64,000 bases of DNA, taken from contig WHVD01000018.1 of NCBI GenBank assembly GCA_015178975.1, forward strand, positions 536,001 through 600,000, read 5' to 3'. The DNA is from Hysterangium stoloniferum (Eukaryota > Basidiomycota > Agaricomycetes > Hysterangiales > Hysterangiaceae). The number at the start of each line of letters is the position of its first letter. The stretch's first letter is position 1. The position numbers were made by a program, and so were the translations under genes. The notes under the pieces are model-generated. The model was not told the origin of the DNA. It saw only the letters and a list, made by a program, of their open reading frames with translations, and searched no databases. Positions 57,857-64,000 of the stretch are shown piece after piece.

Positions 57857-58010
57857 GTCGCGGCCTGGCGGCCCGGCTTGGGCTTAAAATATCCCAGGCC
57901 GGGCCCAGAGCGGACGGCTAAGTACTACTCGGCCCAGGTCGGCTTGGACTTTTCAGGGCCCGGCTCAGCCCGCCCACGGCCTGAGGCTGGGCCTTGCCAA
58001 TCACTACTCT
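57857..58010 (+). repeat. GC-rich hAT-like terminal/MITE repeat
   Basis: Rich in GGCCCGG / CCGGGCC, able to form several hairpins, and ending GGCCTTGCCAATCACTA. The same end occurs at 62440-62456. GGCCCGG-rich subterminal sequence with an AGTGATTGGCAAGG end is typical of hAT elements; assignment by resemblance only. Confidence 0.5.
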
Positions 58011-58160
58011 GGGCAATTCTTAAGTTGAGCTATATATATAGGAAAGTATATATTTCTAATATACCGCACAATTTCAAAAATTTGTACATTCTCGAGAAAA
58101 TTTTATTCTTCTGAGAACTTTAATGGATATTTTAAGATGGAGAATTTGAACATGTGAATG

Positions 58161-58246
58161 TGTTGTATTATTGTTGTATGCAGTAATTGTTGTATGTGGT
58201 ATTATTGTTGTATGCAGTACTATTGTTGTATGCATTGTTGCCAGTT
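58161..58246 (+). repeat. Short tandem repeat around TTGTTGTATG
   Basis: Four to five imperfect units of 18-25 bp (TGTTGTATGCAGTAATTG-like). Likely slippage product. Confidence 0.75.
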
Positions 58247-58555
58247 GGTAATTTGAAAATCGTATTAGCGTAAATTTCCTATCTAGCCGCTTCTATTCAT
58301 TTGGGAACTCAAAGACTGTGGGTACGCATGCCTTTACATAGGCAGGTGAGATCGTATTATTACCGCCAATCTAGTAGCAGTAACGGCTCTTCGCATCCCA
58401 CCAGTATATCGTAATGACGGGTACACCGTGTTATGTAAAGGCCAACATCATAGCATACTAGTAGTAATACAGCTCGGCCTTATGTACATCCAAACACTTG
58501 CAAAATTTAAACTTATTGTACTCCAGAAGGATTGTCCGTGGGCCCCGAATGCACA

Positions 58556-59853
58556 TTATGGCATGAGATCTTCATATCGGGACAAAATAGGGGAAGTTGG
58601 CCGCAGAAACGTGGACGAATCGGAAGGGTCCTGAATTAATTACTGAGAATTGCGACACGCCACAGTGAGGGATATATTGAGACTACTTACATATGACTTG
58701 GGGGGAGGAAGCAACGCAAATTATGACCTTCTTCCACGCGTCACTGCCGTTTTTATCTTCCCCATCCAAATCTGACCGAAACGAGAAATGCCTACAATCA
58801 CGCCAACGCCACCAATAGCGATGCCAAAATTGGTATTATTATTGTATGTTCTTTTGAACTAGAACCCTTCGGAGGCGTAGTTATAAATCCGGTTGCTGTT
58901 GCTGTTGTGCTTTTTGTTGGCGTCGCCACAGTTAATGTGAAGGTATGGGATATTGATATTCCAGTCGGAGCTGGGCCGGAAGAAGAATCGGGAGCTTCTT
59001 CAGACTGGATCTCAGCAGCCATAACGTCGAAACTCCCGAGGGCCTATATAGGTCATCAGTTTCCGGCCTCACAGATGTAGAAGTTCAGAATTACAGCGAC
59101 ATCCATGTAAGCCCAAGAAGGAACCGAAATCCCGCTGGGGATGGGCATGGGATATCTTGTGTCTCGTGTTAGTATTAATGGAAACATCGTATACGAGGAT
59201 GTTGTCTTACTGTCTATCAGTCACAATACTTGGTGTACAAGATTGATTCCATGAAGACCACCTACGATAGCAGTGTTATAAAGCAATTATATATAAGGTA
59301 GTCAGTAATATTCACGAAGAAACCAAGCCACCCTGACAGACAGCACAAGCGGACACCATGGAATACGTGACACTGCTGCATGTACATAAATTGGCGGCAG
59401 CAACTATTGGTCCATTGTAGCGACCACCAGGGTGAATAGTGTCAATATAAAAGGCTAAAGATGCTTTGCATCAGAGACCTTCAAATAACGAGGAATATTG
59501 GATAACGCACGACCCCCGGCGCATACATTCTCAAGGGCGATGGCCACTGGATTGTTTTCTCAGTGATGAAAGAAGGGAATTCGCTGCTACAAACTTACCG
59601 AAACAGGGACTCTGTCCTTTCGTATTAAACGTCTTTCCATAGCGTGAGAACAACGTTCTGTGAAGGTGTTTCACCAGTCACCTACCCAGTTCGCTTGGGT
59701 GCAAGTGGGGAATGATGACTACAGTGGAACGGTGGGCATACGTCAATGTCGAAGATTGATCCAGTGTCTTGTACGCACCGTTTGGGCTTTGACGTACTCC
59801 AAGAATGGGACCACACTTGCCGCGAGGAAAAACGCATGTCTTAGGGTGGTCAT
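58556..59853 (-). CDS. Secreted/single-pass membrane protein, copy 3 (best preserved paralogue)
   Basis: Same family and intron pattern as 24628-26280, more diverged. Exons on the minus strand: signal peptide MTTLRHAFFLAASVVPFLEY from 59853 to 59779; SSFPTCTQANW (from 59718), then TFNTKGQSPCF; ALENVCAGGRALSNIPRYLK; a Cys exon with YNGP and CTCSSVTYSMVSACAVCQGG (about 59330-59400); WSSWNQSCTPSIVTD; YPMPIPSGISVPSWAYMDVA (about 59105-59165); a Thr/Ser stalk followed by the transmembrane helix IIIPILASLLVALAGVGVIV (about 58785-58850); and a last exon DPSDSSTFLRPTSPILSRY ending at 58556. All exons are open, but the acceptor before the YNGP exon is not obvious. Likely cell-surface protein of unknown role. 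Confidence 0.68.
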
Positions 59854-62142
59854 TTTGGGTTCAAGTTGAACAGACCACCATTCCCCCACCTCACCATGCA
59901 CATAGCTTAATATAAACTTTCAGCGCGAGTATCGAGATGAGACCTGGGAAATAATAAATGAAGAGCCTTCGCCAACAAGTTCCGATGAATGTGACATGAC
60001 ATTAGTTCTTGGCAAGAATTTCTGCCAGTCGATAGTCGATATTGTTTGACATCGGAAAGAGATTAATTCCCTCGAATTTATACACCTGATCATTCCGACA
60101 TGCCTGCTTCCGACGAACGGCTGTCTCGTGCGTCGCGTTTGTTTCACACACTTCGAGAATTTTGGAGTTAATTTGCGGCAATAAGTCCTAGCACCTTTCC
60201 CTCACCCCAATCATACCCAATACACTGGGATCCCCCATCAATCGGCGTTGGTGCCTGTTGCTCTTCAGGAGCCTGGCGATTGGAAAACCGTGTGAACGCT
60301 CTTAGGAGACATTGCACGTGTTAAAGAACTGGTCTGCAACGATGAATTATGGTGAGTACTCCCTATTGTTAGTACGATATATCATTATTCAATCCTGGTT
60401 AGCGACGATGAACCACTGTGGAAATGCTGCATAGTATTCGATACCGTTAAAGTGACGTATACAGTGCGTACGTACCACGTAGGCAGTACCAAAATATACG
60501 ATAGGTCCAAAACAATGTCAAATGGTGTGACTTGGAGATGGTCAATGTATAACAATGAAGCAAAACGGGGGAGGTGACAGGATCAGCATCAAGAAAGAGT
60601 CAATAGACTGTTGAAAGGCTGCTGTCTAATGCAGCCTTACATTGGCATCGGTCCAGACGTTGATAGGACCAAACTGTATTCCTCGAGAACGGCGAGTACG
60701 ATACACGATGATGACGGTAAGTAAAACGATATGAAAAAACTACTATGCGCGTCTGTGATAACGTAATCAGTATGTCGTAAGCCACCAGGCTTACAACTGT
60801 CGCCCTGTTGACGATAAAATTGTTTGACTATTCCTATGCCACATGAGAGTGCCATTCCCGAATACTCCGTTGCACGCCATGTTTCCTCGTTGTGTAGCTG
60901 AATTGATTCTCGGCGAGCCGTCCGGCCACTTCTTTTGTCCCTCTCCCCAGCATAGCCTCAGCGACCTTGCTCAGTTAAAATCCACTTGACCTCTTTCTTC
61001 CATGCCTGATAATTATCGACATTGAGTGGATCGATAAAATGCAGAGAATTTGACTGGCTGGTAAGTGAAATTATTGACGACTGTTGTTTGATTGGCAATT
61101 TAGAGGCTATTCGTTTTGTTGGCTGCTAGCACGAGGCCCGATAACCTGTTGAAAGGCTGTTGGTATCAGCCTCACTCAGTCAGCAACGGACAGGACAAAG
61201 TTCTCTTTGTTGATCATAGGGGGAGAACATGATAGCTATCTGGTAGGGGGGTGGAATAACTAACTACCCTCGGAAAGGACTATTGTCAATCTAATATATC
61301 TGAATTAACAATGGGATGATGGAAATAAGGTTTAAGGAATTATAAATAGAACAAAAGGATGATCAAGGCAGAGAGATAAAATAATAGATCTTGATCGGGT
61401 CAGAATAATGTAGCCAATGTGTGGTAAGACGGGCAGGATTACACCTGTCGTCTAAATGGAGTGAAGACAAAGGATAATATATTATTCAGGTAGCTCTGCC
61501 CACTATTTATACTATTCTACATGTGGCAGTTCCGTGTAAATGCTGATTAATATTCCCGTTAATATCCTATTTACAACATGACCTACCTTGAGAAAGTCAC
61601 ACTCCATTAATAATGAGGCAACTTCAAGGTCTAGGATGAATGGCTCATTTTATGCTGCATAGCTGGCCTAAAAGAAGAGGAGGAGAAGCAAAATACAAAA
61701 GGGGGAAAGGAATGCTAGATTCTGGTAGGTCAATTGTGTTGAGTTAGTCCACACATGTGTCCCCAAGTAGCAACCATGAGCTTTGTAAATGCTCAGGTTG
61801 TAAGAGTGCACTGTATTGTATGCACTGTTAATCATAAATTAGAAAATTAAATGTGCTCTTCTTCGTCTCTACTACTACTACTATGTCTCATTATCAAGGT
61901 CAGATGACCCAATCTCTTCCGAGTCATCCTTTTCCACCCTTTTAGCACGCTTCCTCCGAGCCCACTCCTTTGTCTGCACATACTTTGGTTTCACCACCTT
62001 CGCCTTTTACTTGCCCTCACCCTTCTCCTTAACATGCTCATCTAAGCTACTGCCAACAGAACTCGAACTAGTTTCTGAACTTGAGCTAGACAAGGTACCG
62101 CATGGTCAAGGATGGTCAGATTTTCTTCTGTATATAATCTAA
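59854..62142. other. Long gap without a confident gene; two LTR-G-like repeats
   Basis: The first 300 bp should hold the promoter of the minus-strand gene. Minus-strand open stretches at 59920-60147 and 60637-60855 have no recognisable motif. Sequence with family G LTR features (TGTTGAAAGGCTG start, CCAGGCTTACAAC end) lies at 60611-60798, and a similar start recurs at 61148. 61870-62095 is, on the minus strand, Ser/Lys-rich (YVQTKEWARRKRAKRVEKDD), perhaps a transposon-encoded tail. Confidence 0.4.
60611..60798 (+). repeat. Family G-like LTR relative
   Basis: Shares TGTTGAAAGGCTG, GTTGATAGGACCA.ACTGTATT and CACCAGGCTTACAAC in order with the LTRs at 28041-28260 and 30062-30295, with much divergence between. 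Probably an old related LTR. Confidence 0.5.
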
Positions 62143-62456
62143 GTGCTTTGTACACAATGCCGCCAAAGTCAAAATCTTGCCTGGGACGGCCAAGTAAGTC
62201 CCCAGGGGGATATTGAGAGTGACGAAGAAATCGAAACAAGTTCGCGGTGGGAAATTTTGGCTAGCGGGGATTCAGAGGCTGCATTACTTGAAGTTGAGCT
62301 ATCCTCTGATGAAGAGGAAATTTATGCGTAATATACATTCATAATATTTTTGAGAATTTTATTTTATTTTATTGGTAGACTATGCCATCTTGTACCGCGG
62401 CCTGGGTCCAAGCCGGGACTTTCAGGCCGGGCCGGGCCTTGCCAATCACTAGCCCA
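62143..62456 (+). pseudogene. C-terminal end of a hAT-like element
   Basis: An open frame to 62331 ends in an acidic tail (SDEEIETSSRWEILASGDSE ... SSDEEEIYA). About 60 bp further the GC-rich end sequence (62393-62456, GGCCGGGCCGGGCCTTGCC, CAATCACTA) closes the element. An acidic hAT C-terminus followed by such an end is typical, but no catalytic motif is present, so only a remnant is called. Confidence 0.45.
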
Positions 62457-62784
62457 GAGATATCGGGTCACCGAGATTTCTTCAAAATACATAAAATATT
62501 CTGGGATTGAGAATTTGTTCAGTGGCCGTGTCTCCCAGTGGTGTAAATCAATTAAAGCATCATATGCTGTAGCATTTCTGTAACGATTTATATATTTGTC
62601 ATATCGAGGACTGTTCGCATCGTTGGATAGAAAGAATTGGCATCCTATGTATACATCTGAAGTGAAAAAAATGCAAGACTATACGGGAAAAGTTGGTTTT
62701 TCAGCTTTCTAGTAGCATACCAATACCGGTAGTTGACTCAGTAAAAGCCGGCCAAATCCTGAGGCTGGATGCCGATCACTAACG

Positions 62785-63262
62785 TCGGTGTGGCTGTGTG
62801 CGTATGGTGTTTATTTTATTTTACGGTGTGCGTGTGATCAATTCTCACAGATTGACGTTTATTAAAAGCCATAGGGGCCATATTCACGAGGGGATAAGGA
62901 AAGCATGACTGAAAGTGACCGTTTTATCATTTAGTCTCGCCACTCAGGCTACTCAAGTAACTCTATCTTCACTCATAGATAGTCGCTGTCGAGGTAAGAG
63001 TAAGAAAACGAAGTTATGAAGAACATTCCATGGTAATGACCCACGTTGATAAGTCTCGTGTGGTGTGCACCCCGCTAAGCTACCATTGTGTACTACAGTT
63101 TGAGTTGCATAGCACCTGTGAATCGGAACTTGTTGGTTCCTGACTGCAGGCTCTTTATGTGTAATACTTTCCCACAACTTTTCTCAGCACTACTCGTATT
63201 TACATTTTATATAAGGCAATCTGCATGGTTAGGAAAAGCTATCTGTTCAAGCTGAAGGTGAC
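62785..63262 (+). repeat. Conserved upstream block of membrane-protein gene copy 4
   Basis: Homologous to 24060-24627 and 30355-30897 (GTGGCTGTGTGCGTATGGTG, GAGGGGATAAGGAAAGC, GAGGTAAGAGTAAGAAAACG, AATCGGAACTTGTTGG). It starts just after a GC-rich hAT-like end (62740-62780). Confidence 0.7.
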
Positions 63263-64000
63263 ATGACCACCCTGAGACGTGCGTTTTGCTTCACGGCAAC
63301 TGTGGCTGGATTGTTGGGGCATATCAAAGCTCAGAGTGTGCGTGAATAAAACCTCTTCAATATTATTTTGATATTAAAAATGTATGCCCGCCATTCCATT
63401 GTAGCCGTCATTCCCCACTTGTCTCCAAGCGAATTGGGTAGGCGACTGGTGCGACACTTGATAGAATGTTGTTCTCATATGTTGAAAAAAAGACATTTAA
63501 TGAAAAAGGCCAGAGTCCCTGTTTAGGTAATTTTGCATTAGGGCACTCCCGTATGTTGTCACTACTGAGGGAACAATTCAGTCGCCTCCGCCCTTGAGAA
63601 TGCATGTGGAGGGGGTCGTACGTTATCCTACATTCCTCACCATTTAAAGGTTTTTAATGCAAAACATATTTAGCCTTTAATATTGACCCTCTCCAACCTC
63701 ACAATCAGTACGATGGTCCGGCTGCCAATGCTGCCAATCCATGCACATGCAGCAGTGTCACTTATTCCATGGTGTCTGCTTGTGCTGTCTGTCAGGATGG
63801 CGATGTCACTCTGTGAGTATCATAGACGAATCTCTATATAATGGCTTTATAACGCTGCTATTGTAGATGGTCGCTCTCGTGGATTGAGTTTTGTACACCT
63901 AGTATTGTGACTAATAAACAGTAGGACAACATACTCGCATACGATGCTTCCATCAATACTAATGAGACACAAGATATCCCATGCCCATCCCCAGTGGGAT
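63263..64000 (+). CDS. Secreted/single-pass membrane protein, copy 4 (runs off the window)
   Basis: Same family. Exons: signal peptide MTTLRRAFCFTATVAGLLGH; PSFPTCLQANW; TFNEKGQSPCL; ASALENACGGGRTLSYIPHH; YDGPAANAANPCTCSSVTYS followed by MVSACAVCQDG (about 63710-63800); then GT-AG bounded exons matching WxxF..C and IPSG. Introns of about 50-60 nt are at the same positions as in the other three copies. Every exon seen is open, so this copy may be functional. The transmembrane part lies beyond position 64000. Confidence 0.72.

Larger units (their letters stand above)
57746..58555. other. Non-coding gap; gene flank and two small repeats
   Basis: 57746-57856 resembles membrane-protein gene flank. 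The GC-rich repeat (57857-58010) and a TTGTATGCAG repeat follow. 58250-58555 contains no gene. Confidence 0.45.

Overview
The window looks like a repeat-rich stretch of an agaricomycete (mushroom-forming basidiomycete) chromosome. The support is: introns of about 46-85 nt with CTRAC/CTGAC-type branch sites, a DUF6535 gene, a family of secreted/single-pass membrane proteins with the CTCNSVxYS...SACxxCQ motif, chromovirus Gypsy elements with a C-terminal chromodomain, and a long basidiomycete-type DDE transposon. No rRNA, tRNA or CRISPR was recognised.

Layout. 1-3.1 kb: LTR-element debris, with one solo LTR nested in another LTR. 4.0-7.7 kb: two host genes on the minus strand, a SET-domain protein and an acidic/Ser-rich protein with a conserved C-terminal HPD module. 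9.0-9.6 kb: a minisatellite of 33 identical 18-bp units. 10-23.6 kb: a deep nest. Two Tc1/mariner elements each sit inside an LTR, one of those LTRs sits inside an older reversed LTR, and a further reversed LTR holds both a full-length but broken Gypsy chromovirus (14877-22173) and a solo LTR (22403-23143). Several of these insertions still show their 5-bp or TA target duplications. 24-32.4 kb: two copies of the membrane-protein gene, each with an LTR lodged in its last exon, separated by a small non-coding LTR element (28041-30295) that itself contains a solo LTR. 32.4-39.4 kb: LTR fragments and a dead 4-kb DDE transposon. 40.5-48.7 kb: a large, apparently intact host gene. 49.2-57.7 kb: a fold-back Tc1 composite and the remains of another LTR element. 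57.8-64 kb: low-density sequence with two more copies of the membrane-protein gene and a hAT-like remnant.

The most interesting locus is 40503-48742. A four-helix DUF6535 membrane module is spliced to 33 HEAT-type repeats. Every repeat is its own 117-nt, phase-1 exon (39 residues), and nearly every one is followed by a 47-49-nt intron whose sequence is repeated along with the exon, giving a 166-bp genomic period. All 33 exons are open. Changes concentrate at the turn between the two helices, and one tract of about 380 bp is shared almost identically between the two blocks. This is the pattern of an array that grows, shrinks and is homogenised by recombination, as in the high-identity repeat sensors of fungal NLR genes. 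A receptor role is inference only.

Two further points deserve a look. First, the Gypsy element carries, between pol and the 3' LTR, a minus-strand gene with a coiled coil and a perfect Zn2Cys6 cysteine pattern, and a coiled-coil relic sits in the same place beside a different LTR family at 1-600. Second, otherwise unlike LTR families share a short 3' block that can fold into a small hairpin, with one compensatory change.
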